From NCBI RefSeq assembly GCF_002911015.1, contig NZ_KZ626880.1, positions 1 to 64,000 of the forward strand: 64,000 nt of DNA, in the 5' to 3' direction. Below the pieces are notes generated by a model. That model was given only the letters and a program-made list of their open reading frames with translations. It had not been told where the DNA came from and ran no database searches. The DNA is from Streptomyces populi. GTDB taxonomy: Bacteria > Actinomycetota > Actinomycetes > Streptomycetales > Streptomycetaceae. Shown piece after piece: positions 26,157 to 33,646 of the stretch; the stretch's first letter is position 1, and every line of letters begins with the position of its first letter. A program made the translations under genes and the position numbers.

Positions 26157-27395
26157 GTGGGCTCGGGAGGGCTGGAGCTGCCTCCTGGTGACGAGGGTCA
26201 CGAGGGGAACTCCACAGATGTCCCACCCGGCGCGGTGTCACTGGCGCGGCCGATGGAGATGGGATCCATCGGACCGGAACTGGACTGGGGCGCCGACGCC
26301 TGGGGTGAGGTGCGTACGCGTGCCCAGCGGGCCGGACGCGCCTACATCTGGCTGAACCTGGTGGAACAGCGGCTGCGCGCGGTCGTGGCCGCTGTTCTCC
26401 GGCCCGTCTACGAACCCGTCCACGGCGACGACTGGGTGGTCGCCGCCGCGGGACCGGCCGGACAGGAATGGGTGCAGCGCGCGGTCGCCGTGCGCGAAGT
26501 CAGCCGCCGCAAGGGGTACTTGCTCGACCCGGCCGACGACAACGTGCTGAGCTTCCTCACGCTGCCCCAGCTGCGCGAGCTGATGGTGCAGCACTGGCCG
26601 TGCTTCGAGCCCTACTTCGACGAACGCAGGGACGTCGAACTCGCTCTGGACGAGCTGGAAGTGACCCGGAACGTCGTGTCGCGCAACCGCGCCCTGTCCG
26701 AGGCCGTCCTGAACCAGGCCGAGCGGGCCGCGGCGAGACTCCTGGAGATCCTCGGCGCCGGCAGTGACGTGCCCTCCGCGCGACGGCTGCCCGTGGACGC
26801 CGTCGAGGACCTCGTGGGCGACCGCTACGCGGACGTCGTCGGCGTGCACTCCGACCGGGTGCGGCTGCTGCGCCAGTTCCCCGCCGAGGACCTCTTCGGC
26901 GGAGCCCGCCGGCTCGACGCCGTCGGCATCGGTCTGAACCTGCTGGTGCAGAACTTCTCCGGGCGCCGGCTGGTCCGTCTCGCCGAGTCCGGCTGCCGCA
27001 CCCGGCTGCTGTTCCTGAACCCCGCGTCCAGCGCGGTCAAGCGGCGTGAGCGCGAACTCGGGATCAAGCGCGGCGAGCTGAGCCGGTCGGTCGAGATGAA
27101 CATCCTGCACATGCGGCGCGTGCGGTCCCGGCTGCGCGACCCGGACGCCTTCGAGATCCAGGTCTACGACGAGACGCCCCGTTTCACCGCGTACCTCGTC
27201 GACGGGGACGGCTCGGACGGCATCGCGGTCGTGCAGTCCTATCTGCGCCGCGCGCGGGGCATGGAGGCGCCGGTCCTGGTGCTGCGCGGCGGGAGCCGGG
27301 TGCTCAGACCGGACCAGATCGGAGAAGAGGGACTTTTCCCCACCTATCGGGAAGAATTCGAGGCGGCCTGGGCCGATTCGCGGCCGGTGTCCTGA
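26157..27395 (+). CDS. SAV2148 family HEPN domain protein
   Basis: The 412-residue product reads like the streptomycete SAV2148 family: AYIWLNLVEQRLRAVVAAVL, GYLLDPADDNVLSFLTLPQL, and DELEVTRNVVSRNRALSEAV, an all-helical HEPN-like part with RNxxxx-type residues; the second half contains GIGLNLLVQNFSGRRLVRLA and CRTRLLFLNPASSAVKRRER, resembling a nucleotide- or lipid-signalling (PLD-like) fold. HEPN domains are often RNA-binding or ribonuclease modules. The GTG at 26157 gives the family-typical start GSGGLELPPGDEG. It is 105 bp upstream of the broken exonuclease gene. The cellular role is unknown. Confidence 0.75.
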   Translation: MGSGGLELPPGDEGHEGNSTDVPPGAVSLARPMEMGSIGPELDWGADAWGEVRTRAQRAGRAYIWLNLVEQRLRAVVAAVLRPVYEPVHGDDWVVAAAGPAGQEWVQRAVAVREVSRRKGYLLDPADDNVLSFLTLPQLRELMVQHWPCFEPYFDERRDVELALDELEVTRNVVSRNRALSEAVLNQAERAAARLLEILGAGSDVPSARRLPVDAVEDLVGDRYADVVGVHSDRVRLLRQFPAEDLFGGARRLDAVGIGLNLLVQNFSGRRLVRLAESGCRTRLLFLNPASSAVKRRERELGIKRGELSRSVEMNILHMRRVRSRLRDPDAFEIQVYDETPRFTAYLVDGDGSDGIAVVQSYLRRARGMEAPVLVLRGGSRVLRPDQIGEEGLFPTYREEFEAAWADSRPVS

Positions 27396-27500
27396 AGGCC
27401 GTCCCTTCCGGCCCGGTGGAACACGCTCCCCGGATTGTCAGTGGCTCATGGGATCGTGGGGACCACTGGGGGAAAGCACCACGAAGAAGGGGGGCCGCCC

Positions 27501-27806
27501 ATGGGCTGGCACCGGGAGCTGCTGATCGGCTTCGACCTGGAGACGACCGGGACCGATCCGCGCGAGTCGCGCATCGTCACGGGGGCCGTGATAGAGGTCA
27601 AGGGCGGAGAGCCGCTGGACCGCCGCGAGTGGCTGGCCGATCCGGGTGTGGAGATCCCGGCCGACGCGGTGGCGGTGCACGGGATCACCAATGAGCGCGC
27701 GACCGCCGAGGGCCGCCCCGCGGCCGAGGTCGCCGACGCCATCGCGGAGGTCCTCGTCACCCACTGGCGCACCGGCGTCCCGGTCGTCGCGTACAACGCC
27801 GCCTTT
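27501..27806 (+). pseudogene. 5' fragment of a DnaQ-type 3'-5' exonuclease gene, interrupted by an island
   Basis: The first 102 codons encode a normal exonuclease N-terminus: ELLIGFDLETTGTDPRESRI (motif ExoI with catalytic Asp and Glu), EWLADPGVEIPADAVAVHGI and RTGVPVVAYNAAF. The next residue should be the ExoII Asp, but after 27806 the sequence changes to unrelated TATCCACGCACCTCAG and the frame runs into a short nonsense tail to 27890. The rest of the gene resumes at 33110. The fragment is therefore a disrupted gene, not a short protein. ATG 27501 is the natural start. Confidence 0.85.
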
Positions 27807-27889
27807 TATCCACGCACCTCAGCCGCGTCTCAGGTGTCTCATCCGGAAGCGTGCCGGGTTCCGGTCTGCGCTGGAGCGGGGGCTGCGTG

Positions 27890-28600
27890 ATGACCTGGAT
27901 CACTGGGCCTCTGGCGGCCTTCGACCTGGAGACCACGGGCACGGACATCGAGACCGACCGCGTAGTCACCGCGGCGGTCGTGCGTCTGGAGCTGGACGGG
28001 GCCGTCTCGACGGAACGGACCTGGCTGCTCGACCCCGGGGTGGCGATACCCGAAGAGGCCGCGGCGATCCACGGCATCTCGACGGAGCAGGCCCGGGAGC
28101 AGGGAGTCCCGGCCGCGCTCGCCATCGAGGAAATCACACATGCTGTCGCAGAGGTCCTGCAGGCAGGGACGCCTCTGGTCGTGATGAACGCGCGCTACGA
28201 CCTGTCACTGCTGGACCGTGAGTGCCGACGGTACGGGCTGGAGCCGCTCAGTGAGCGGCTGGGTGCTGTTCCCTCGCCGGTTGTGGATCCTTTGGTGATC
28301 GACAAGCACATCGACAAGTACCGGAAGGGCACGCGTGCCCTCCACGCCCTGTGCGCGTACTACGGCGTGTCGCTCGACGACGCTCACAATGCGAGAGCGG
28401 ACGCGGTGGCTGCGGCTCGTGTGGTGCGACGTATGGGGGAGAAGCGCCAGTCCATCGGGACGATGCCTCTGGCGGACCTGCACGACCTCCAGGTACGAGC
28501 GGCGGCCGAGCAGTCGGCCTCTTTGCAGGCGTACCTGCGGCGGACCACGAACCCGACGGCAGTCGTGGAGTCGGCTTGGCCGGTCATCCCGCGCAGCTGA
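27890..28600 (+). CDS. DnaQ-type 3'-5' exonuclease carried by the island
   Basis: A complete 236-residue DEDDh exonuclease: AAFDLETTGTDIETDRVVTA (ExoI), VVMNARYDLSLLDRECRRYG (ExoII), and DAHNARADAVAAARVVRRMG (ExoIII with His and Asp). Such enzymes degrade DNA or RNA from the 3' end. It belongs to the same family as the gene that the island disrupts but is clearly divergent, so it is an imported paralogue and may replace the lost activity. ATG 27890 is used (GGAGCGGGG upstream). It converges on the S1-domain gene with 13 bp between stop codons. Confidence 0.9.
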   Translation: MTWITGPLAAFDLETTGTDIETDRVVTAAVVRLELDGAVSTERTWLLDPGVAIPEEAAAIHGISTEQAREQGVPAALAIEEITHAVAEVLQAGTPLVVMNARYDLSLLDRECRRYGLEPLSERLGAVPSPVVDPLVIDKHIDKYRKGTRALHALCAYYGVSLDDAHNARADAVAAARVVRRMGEKRQSIGTMPLADLHDLQVRAAAEQSASLQAYLRRTTNPTAVVESAWPVIPRS

Positions 28601-28613
28601 CGGCTCGGACGGG

Positions 28614-30116
28614 TCAAGCCCCTCCGTGCGCGAGAGCCTGAAGGTGGGACAGAGTGATGCGCCGCCGGGTGGGGTCGACGTCGAGAATCTTCACGACAAG
28701 AGAGGCGCCGACCTGAATGACGTCCTCCGGGTCGGCAACGGGGTCCTCGGACAACTCGGTGTTGTGCACGAGTCCCTCGAGGCCGTCCTCTCGGTCCTCG
28801 ATGCGAACGAAGGCGCCGAACGGCACGAGTTTGGTCACGACACCGGTCACGACCTGGCCGACCTGCTGGATGAACTGCGGCATCGGGTCGTCCTGCAATG
28901 CCTTCAAGGACAGCGGCACGCGCTCTCTCACCATGTCGACGTCGAGAACCTCGGCCGAGATCTCCTGTCCGACGGTGACGACGTCGGACGGGTGATCGAT
29001 GCTCCTCCAGGACAGCTCTGGAATGTTGATCATTGCGGTGAAGCCGCCGATGTCCACGAAGGTGACGCCGAAGTCGGCGATCTTCATGACCGTGCCGGTG
29101 ACGATCTGCCCGCGGTGGAGAGTCTTCAGGAGGGCCCAGTTCCGGTCGCTCGGCGTCGGATCGGTTCTCCACCGCGCGCGCAGAACACCGTCGCTGTCGG
29201 GCAGGACCGCGGTGAACAGCGGGTGGCGTTCGTCGAGGGTCAAAGACAGGGCCGTAGCGGCACGGGCGCCTGCCACCCGGGCGGTCAGCTCCCGGTACTC
29301 GGACTCGTCGGCCATCGTGCTGGAGATGGTCCCGTTCTCGTCCTCCCATACGAACTCCACCGGACCTTCGTCGGGAAGCGAGGCGAGGACCGCGTCGACA
29401 TCGGTGGACAGGTCCGGCCAGACGGTCAACTGGGCACGAGGGGTGAGCCGGGCGCGTACCGCGTCGAGGGTGTCCTCGGTGAGGCGATGCCAGCGGGAGG
29501 CATTGTGGAGGTACCCCTCCTCCAATATCGCTGCTTGCCGCATGGCGATGGACCGGCGCAGAAGGGCCCAGAAGTCCTCGTCGGCGGGCCGCTGCACGCC
29601 GGGCTCATCGAAGTCCGCGTCGTAGGGCGAGGCATCCAGCCGCTCCGGGAAGAGGCCGAGAGCCCGGGTGCGGGCAAAGGCGCGCTCGCAGGGTCTGTCA
29701 CTCCTGACGCAGACGTACTGGTCCCAACCGACCTGCACGACGAACCTGTCCTCCGCCTCCAGACGGCACCAGGCACCGTTGTCGCGGAGCATGACCCTGA
29801 CCAGCTCCAGGCCGAGGGAGAGGGGCACCTCGGCACCGTCGTGGAACCCGCTGAGATCGGGTGGGAAGAGCCCGGCAAGACCGTGGCCGTCGATCGCCGG
29901 CTCCAGGCCGAAGTGGGCAAGGCCGGAGGAGATCCCCGGCTCACGGATGGCCAGATGCTCGATGCCGGTGTCCTCGGCGAAGGCGGCGATCGCTTGCAGA
30001 TAAGCAGCCTCGACCGGTCCGTGGTCGCTGGTCGAATCCTCGGCGCCGACGTAGCTGCCGTGCTCGTCGCGGTCGGCAGGGTCGTACTTGGTGATCCGGT
30101 AGACGAAAGGCGGCAC
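28614..30116 (-). CDS. RNA-binding protein with two C-terminal S1 domains
   Basis: The 500-residue product begins VPPFVYRITKYDPADRDEHG. Its first 330 residues form an uncharacterised streptomycete region (LAIREPGISSGLAHFGLEP, LRDNGAWCRLEAEDRFVVQV, RTRALGLFPERLDASPYD). Two S1 OB-fold domains follow: GQIVTGTVMKIADFGVTFVD to PLSLKAL, and GQVVTGVVTKLVPFGAFVRI to RITLSHLQAL. S1 domains bind single-stranded RNA. The GTG at 30116 is preceded by GGGGAG; the frame is open upstream but without family similarity. Its convergent partner is an exonuclease, which suggests but does not prove a shared role in RNA turnover or defence. Confidence 0.85.
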   Translation of the reverse strand: MPPFVYRITKYDPADRDEHGSYVGAEDSTSDHGPVEAAYLQAIAAFAEDTGIEHLAIREPGISSGLAHFGLEPAIDGHGLAGLFPPDLSGFHDGAEVPLSLGLELVRVMLRDNGAWCRLEAEDRFVVQVGWDQYVCVRSDRPCERAFARTRALGLFPERLDASPYDADFDEPGVQRPADEDFWALLRRSIAMRQAAILEEGYLHNASRWHRLTEDTLDAVRARLTPRAQLTVWPDLSTDVDAVLASLPDEGPVEFVWEDENGTISSTMADESEYRELTARVAGARAATALSLTLDERHPLFTAVLPDSDGVLRARWRTDPTPSDRNWALLKTLHRGQIVTGTVMKIADFGVTFVDIGGFTAMINIPELSWRSIDHPSDVVTVGQEISAEVLDVDMVRERVPLSLKALQDDPMPQFIQQVGQVVTGVVTKLVPFGAFVRIEDREDGLEGLVHNTELSEDPVADPEDVIQVGASLVVKILDVDPTRRRITLSHLQALAHGGA

Positions 30117-30267
30117 GTTGCTCCCCGTGGTAGTTGACGATGCACACTCAGCGGTCGATCTCGTGATCGGGAGCGAGGGGCGGGTGCCGACGCATCGCCG
30201 CCTTCGAGGATGGCCACCGCGATCACCTTCTGCAAGCGGGATACCGTGCCGCATCAGGTCGCATCGA

Positions 30268-30675
30268 TCAGCGGCGATCGATGCGAGTGACGCGATCGCT
30301 TCGGTCGGCTGCCTGGGAGAGGCACCGGTTCTCCAGGGTGAGGAGCTGAACCTGCTGTGCGAGGACGTTGATCGAGGAGCGTAGCTCCCGCACCTCGCGC
30401 GCATGCTCTTGGCGGAGTCGGCGCTCGGCGCCCTTCAGTGCCTGGACCTCCTGCCGGAGGGAGGCCGAGGGTGCGGCCGCTTCTTCTCGATCGGCTACGA
30501 GGTCTCGGAATTCCGCCAGAACATGGGGGTAGCGGTAGGCGCTGGCTCTGCTGACGCCGGCTTCAACGGCGAGTGAGGCGATGGTCAGGGAACCGTCGCT
30601 ACGGGTGGGCTCCCCTCGGAGCAGGCGTTCGGAAGCCGCTCGGAGGGCTGCTTCGGTTGCGTCAGTCGTTGGCAC
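30268..30675 (-). CDS. DUF6262-like helix-turn-helix / coiled-coil protein of an integrase module
   Basis: The 135-residue product has an N-terminal helix-turn-helix (SLTIASLAVEAGVSRASAYR, like a TetR N-terminus) and a coiled coil (SLRQEVQALKGAERRLRQEH, VRELRSSINVLAQQVQLLTL). This two-part layout is typical of DUF6262 proteins, the third gene in Tn554-type modules after two tyrosine recombinases. Its GTG start (30675) overlaps the stop of the upstream integrase remnant by 14 nt, as expected for that operon. It probably assists recombination; with the integrase lost it may be non-functional. Confidence 0.7.
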   Translation of the reverse strand: MPTTDATEAALRAASERLLRGEPTRSDGSLTIASLAVEAGVSRASAYRYPHVLAEFRDLVADREEAAAPSASLRQEVQALKGAERRLRQEHAREVRELRSSINVLAQQVQLLTLENRCLSQAADRSDRVTRIDRR

Positions 30676-30955
30676 GGTCGATCCCCTCGATCACTTTGCT
30701 GACGTCGTTGAGACGCTCTCGCAGAGCTGTTCGCTGGAGATCGGAGAGTCCCACGAAGGCCAGTGCGCGCTCGGTGTTTCCGCGTGCTGCTTCCCACCCG
30801 TTGCGATGCCGGGTCGTGATGGTCGAGTTCCCGCAGCGATCCGGGCGGCAGTTGTTGAGCATGGGTTGGTCCGTACTGCCGACAGTACGGCAGAGGGCGG
30901 TTTCGGGCTGGTAGTAGCAGTCGTTCAGCGTTCCGACGTGCAAGGGTGAAAGCTG
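30662..30955 (-). pseudogene. 3' remnant of a tyrosine-type recombinase/integrase gene
   Basis: About 97 codons remain, in the frame LHVGTLNDCYYQPETALC, then NNCRPDRCGNSTITTRHRNG and LSDLQRTALRERLNDVSKV. The Cys-rich CxPDxCxNS...H arrangement followed by a helical tail resembles the very C-terminus of Tn554-type recombinases that precede DUF6262 genes. Upstream the frame hits a TAG at 30958-30956, and the IS607 left end lies just beyond, so the catalytic part is gone. A perfect 20-bp palindrome (30871-30890) lies within it. Confidence 0.6.
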
Positions 30956-31017
30956 CTACGGATTTTCTAGTCATTCATGGTCATCTGTAGTCGTATGTCT
31001 CACATATCTTGGTTCTC

Positions 31018-31593
31018 GTGAAGCTTTCGGAGTGGGCCCGTCAGCAGGGCGTGAGCTACCAGACCGCCTGGCGGTGGGTGAAGGACGGGAGGATGCCCGT
31101 CCCGGTCCGTCAGGCGCCGTCCGGAACGTGGCTGGTCGACGAGGTCGCTGTCCAGCCGTCCGGGCGTGTGGTGGCGTACTGCCGTGTGTCGTCCGCCGAC
31201 CAGAAAGCCGACCTTGAGCAGCAGGCCGCCCGCGTCGTGTCCGGTGCGAACGGGCTCGGTCTGGCCGTCGCCGAGGTCGTCACCGAAGTCGGCTCAGGGT
31301 TGAACGGCCGGCGTCGCAAGCTGCACCGCATCCTGTGCGACCCGTCCGCCGCGGTGATCGTGGTCGAGCACCGTGGCCGGCTGGCCCGGTTCGGCGTCGA
31401 GCACCTGGAAGCTGCTCTGTCGGCGTCCGGGCGGCGTCTGGTCGTCCTCGATCCCACCGAGACCGCCGATGACCTCGTACGGAACATCACCGAGGTGCTG
31501 ACGTCGATGTGTGCCCGCCTGTACGGGCAGAGGGCGGCGAAGAACCGGGCCGCCCGCGCGGTGGCCGTCGCGACCGGCGAGGCCGCCGAGTGA
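31018..31593 (+). CDS. tnpA: IS607 family serine recombinase TnpA
   Basis: The 191-residue product has an N-terminal MerR-like DNA-binding domain (KLSEWARQQGVSYQTAWRWV, DGRMPVPVRQAPSGTWLVDE) and a C-terminal serine-recombinase domain (GRVVAYCRVSSADQKADLEQ, with Ser58 the likely nucleophile; RGRLARFGVEHLEAAL). This order is specific to IS607. GTG 31018 gives the typical start; a TTG three codons earlier is also in frame. Its TGA overlaps the GTG of tnpB. Confidence 0.92.
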   Translation: MKLSEWARQQGVSYQTAWRWVKDGRMPVPVRQAPSGTWLVDEVAVQPSGRVVAYCRVSSADQKADLEQQAARVVSGANGLGLAVAEVVTEVGSGLNGRRRKLHRILCDPSAAVIVVEHRGRLARFGVEHLEAALSASGRRLVVLDPTETADDLVRNITEVLTSMCARLYGQRAAKNRAARAVAVATGEAAE

Positions 31594-33047
31594 AGAAGTT
31601 CCGGCCGCAGCCCGGGTTCGTGGTGCAGGCGTTCCGGTTCGCCCTGGACCCGAGTGCCTCTCAGGAGGCCGCGTTGCGCTCGCACTGCGGTGCGGCCCGC
31701 GCGGCCTACAACTGGGCTGTCGGCTGGGTCGAGGCGTCGTGGTGGCAGCGTAAGGCGGAGGAGTCCTACGGGATTCCCGAGGCCGGACTGACAGAATGGC
31801 GGCCGTGGTCGCTGCCTTCCCTGCGGAAGGCGTTCAACGTCGTCAAGCACACCGATCCGAGGTTCGCCGCCTGGTGGGAGGACAACTCCAAGGAGGCGTA
31901 CTCCACCGGCCTGGCGAACGCGTCCACGGCGTTCGACAACTACGCGAAGTCCCAGCAGGGCAAGCGGCGCGGCGGGCGGATGGGCGCGCCGCGGTTCAAG
32001 TCGAAGCGGAAGGCGCGTCTGTCCTGCCGGTTCACGACTGGCGCGATCCGCGTGGACGTCGACGGCCGGCACGCCACGCTGCCCAGGCTGGGCACGATCC
32101 GCACCCATGAACCCACCGTCAAGCTCCTGTCCCGTGTCAGGGCCGGGACCGCCCGGATCCTGTCCGCCACCGTCCGCCATGAACGTGGACGCTGGTTCGT
32201 GTCCTTCCAAGCAGAGGTGAAACGGGACCTCGAACGTGTGGCGCGGCCGGACATGGCGGTCGGCATCGACCTCGGGGTGAAGAATCTGGCGGTCCTGGCC
32301 GACAGCACCGGCGAGATCCGTACCGTCGCAAATCCCGGGCACTACGACCGGGCGCGCGGTCAGCTGCGCCGCGCCTCCCGGGTGGTGTCCCGGCGCCGCG
32401 GCCCTGACCGCAGGACCGGACAGAGGCCGTCCCGCCGCTGGGAGAAGGCCAACGCCCGGCGAAACAAGGTCCACCACCGGGTGACGAACCTCCGCGAGGA
32501 CACCCTGCACAAGCTGACCACCGCGGTGGCGGCCGAGTACGGCACGGTCGTGGTCGAGGACCTGAACGTCGCCGGCATGCTCCGCAACCGGCGCCTGGCC
32601 CGCCGCATCGCCGACGCCGGGCTCGGCGAGATCCGCCGACAGCTCACCTACAAGACCCGCCAACGCCACGCCACGACCGTCATCACGGCGAACCGCTGGT
32701 ACCCCTCCTCGAAAACCTGTTCCGGGTGCGGCGCGGTGAAAGCCAAGCTGCCGCTGCACGTCCGGACCTACGCATGCGACGCCTGTCACCTGGTCATCGA
32801 CCGGGACGATAACGCCGCACGCAACCTCGCCGCACTCGCGGCAGCCTGCACCACTGGTACCGGAGTGGCCGGAGACCAGGACACCACCCCGGTGGTGTCG
32901 AAGCCTCGTGGAGCCGACCGTAGGACCCGCGCCACTCGCCCCCGCCGCAAGGCGGAGGCGGGGCGGGCAGGTGGCACAACCCTGCCGCAACAGCAGCAGG
33001 AGGAAACGAGAGACCGTCCTCAAGCCGAAGCCCTCACGCTTTGGTGA
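31590..33047 (+). CDS. tnpB: RNA-guided endonuclease TnpB (IS607-associated)
   Basis: A 485-residue TnpB, ancestor-type of Cas12 nucleases. RuvC residues are present: Asp227 in MAVGIDLGVKNLAVL, Glu323 in VVVEDLNVAGML, and Asp404/Asp406 in LVIDRDDNAARNL. The zinc ribbon has CSGC (377-380) and CDAC (396-399). The GTG start at 31590 overlaps the tnpA stop. The C-terminal 70 residues are basic and low in complexity (RRTRATRPRRKAEAGRAG), where the coding sequence probably overlaps the guide RNA. TnpB cleaves empty donor sites and so favours element retention. Confidence 0.92.
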   Translation: MKKFRPQPGFVVQAFRFALDPSASQEAALRSHCGAARAAYNWAVGWVEASWWQRKAEESYGIPEAGLTEWRPWSLPSLRKAFNVVKHTDPRFAAWWEDNSKEAYSTGLANASTAFDNYAKSQQGKRRGGRMGAPRFKSKRKARLSCRFTTGAIRVDVDGRHATLPRLGTIRTHEPTVKLLSRVRAGTARILSATVRHERGRWFVSFQAEVKRDLERVARPDMAVGIDLGVKNLAVLADSTGEIRTVANPGHYDRARGQLRRASRVVSRRRGPDRRTGQRPSRRWEKANARRNKVHHRVTNLREDTLHKLTTAVAAEYGTVVVEDLNVAGMLRNRRLARRIADAGLGEIRRQLTYKTRQRHATTVITANRWYPSSKTCSGCGAVKAKLPLHVRTYACDACHLVIDRDDNAARNLAALAAACTTGTGVAGDQDTTPVVSKPRGADRRTRATRPRRKAEAGRAGGTTLPQQQQEETRDRPQAEALTLW

Positions 33048-33073
33048 TGTGACGGACCTTCCGGGCCGAAATA

Positions 33074-33106
33074 CTCGGAATGCCGAGACCTGACTACAGT
33101 CTCGGC
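33074..33106 (+). ncRNA. right-end hairpins, probable 3' end of the TnpB guide (omega) RNA
   Basis: Two overlapping stems lie just after tnpB: CTCGG/CCGAG (33074-33078, 33083-33087) and the perfect 8-bp GCCGAGAC/GTCTCGGC (33082-33089, 33099-33106). In known TnpB systems the guide RNA runs from the 3' part of tnpB to the element right end and takes its guide from flanking DNA, here the host exonuclease sequence from about 33107. The assignment is by position only. Confidence 0.5.
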
Positions 33107-33109
33107 AAC

Positions 33110-33382
33110 GGCAAGCGCAATCTGGAGGCGGTCTGCACCGAGTACGGAGTGGTCCTGGGCTCCGCCCACGACGCCTCCGCCGCCGCCCGGCTCGCCTGCG
33201 CGATAGCCGGCCGCCACCCCGGGGTCGCGGCCCTCGGTCCCGCCGAGCTGCACCGCCGGCAGATCGAGTGGTACGCGGAGTGGGCGGCGGACTTCCAGTC
33301 CTTCCTGCGCCGCAAGGGCGAGACGGACGCGGTCGTGGACGGGTCCTGGCCGCTGCGGGACCTGGCGGACGAACGCGTCTGA
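33110..33382 (+). pseudogene. 3' fragment of the interrupted exonuclease gene
   Basis: It resumes with GKRNLEAVCTEYGVVLGSAH and continues to LRDLADERV, the expected C-terminus of the host exonuclease. The ExoIII region reads SAHDASAAARLACAI, about four residues shorter than the HxAxADAxAAARL pattern of the intact island copy, with the catalytic Asp missing. So even this part has decayed. The following 264 bp (33383-33646) are GC-rich, repetitive and without a gene. Confidence 0.8.
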
Positions 33383-33646
33383 CCCGAGCGGGGCTCAGGG
33401 CGCGCTCGCCCGAGCCCGGCCGACCCCGAGCCACCCGGCCGCCCCCGAGCCACCCGGGTGACTCCGGGCGACGCGGGCGGTCCCTGGCGGGCCCGGGGAG
33501 ACGCAAGGCGCTCGGGCGGGCCCGGGAGACCTCGGGTGCTCCGGCGGGCTTCTGGTGTCCGGTCGGTCCCGGGTGGACACCGGTCATCGGGAGACCCCGG
33601 GCGGCCATCCGGCCTCCGGGCGGCCCCGGCGGGCACCGGGATCAGG

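Larger units (their letters stand above)
27807..33109. mobile_element. 5.3-kb accessory island interrupting an exonuclease gene
   Basis: The island lies between the two parts of a host exonuclease gene. From left to right it holds a complete exonuclease of the same family, an S1-domain RNA-binding protein, a DUF6262 protein, the truncated tail of a tyrosine-type integrase, and an IS607 element whose right end meets the host gene. About 43 host codons are absent, so this is not a clean insertion; deletion next to the IS is the simplest explanation. Parts of the island are AT-rich for this genome (for example 24 G/C in the 60 bases 30961-31020). Boundaries are set by loss and return of similarity in the exonuclease reading frame and are accurate to a few bases. 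Confidence 0.75.
30976..33109 (+). mobile_element. IS607-family element (serine recombinase TnpA plus TnpB)
   Basis: It contains a TnpA-TnpB gene pair that overlaps by 4 nt. Near the left end CTGTAGTC (30985-30992) and near the right end GACTACAG (33092-33099) are inverted copies of one another, probable TnpA-binding sites. The right end also has an 8-bp hairpin. IS607 elements usually insert at a GG dinucleotide without target duplication; a GG is found at 33110-33111 where host similarity resumes. Ends are approximate. Both genes look intact, so the element may be active. Confidence 0.8.

Noticed and set aside
27807..27890. Tail of the exonuclease 5' fragment after the junction as a real C-terminus
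   Set aside because: It is 28 residues of unrelated sequence and removes the ExoII and ExoIII motifs; a broken gene is the simpler reading.
30116..30404. N-terminal extension of the S1-domain protein
   Set aside because: The extension is Arg/Ser-rich and crosses the end of the DUF6262 gene; GTG 30116 with GGGGAG fits the protein family.
30871..30890. Perfect 20-bp palindrome in the integrase remnant as an operator
   Set aside because: It lies within former coding sequence with no promoter nearby; it could be a recombination site but nothing else supports that.
33383..33646. Repeated GGGCGGGC/GAGCCACCCGG stretches after the exonuclease fragment
   Set aside because: They are irregular GC-rich repeats without constant units or spacers, so neither a CRISPR array nor a defined element.
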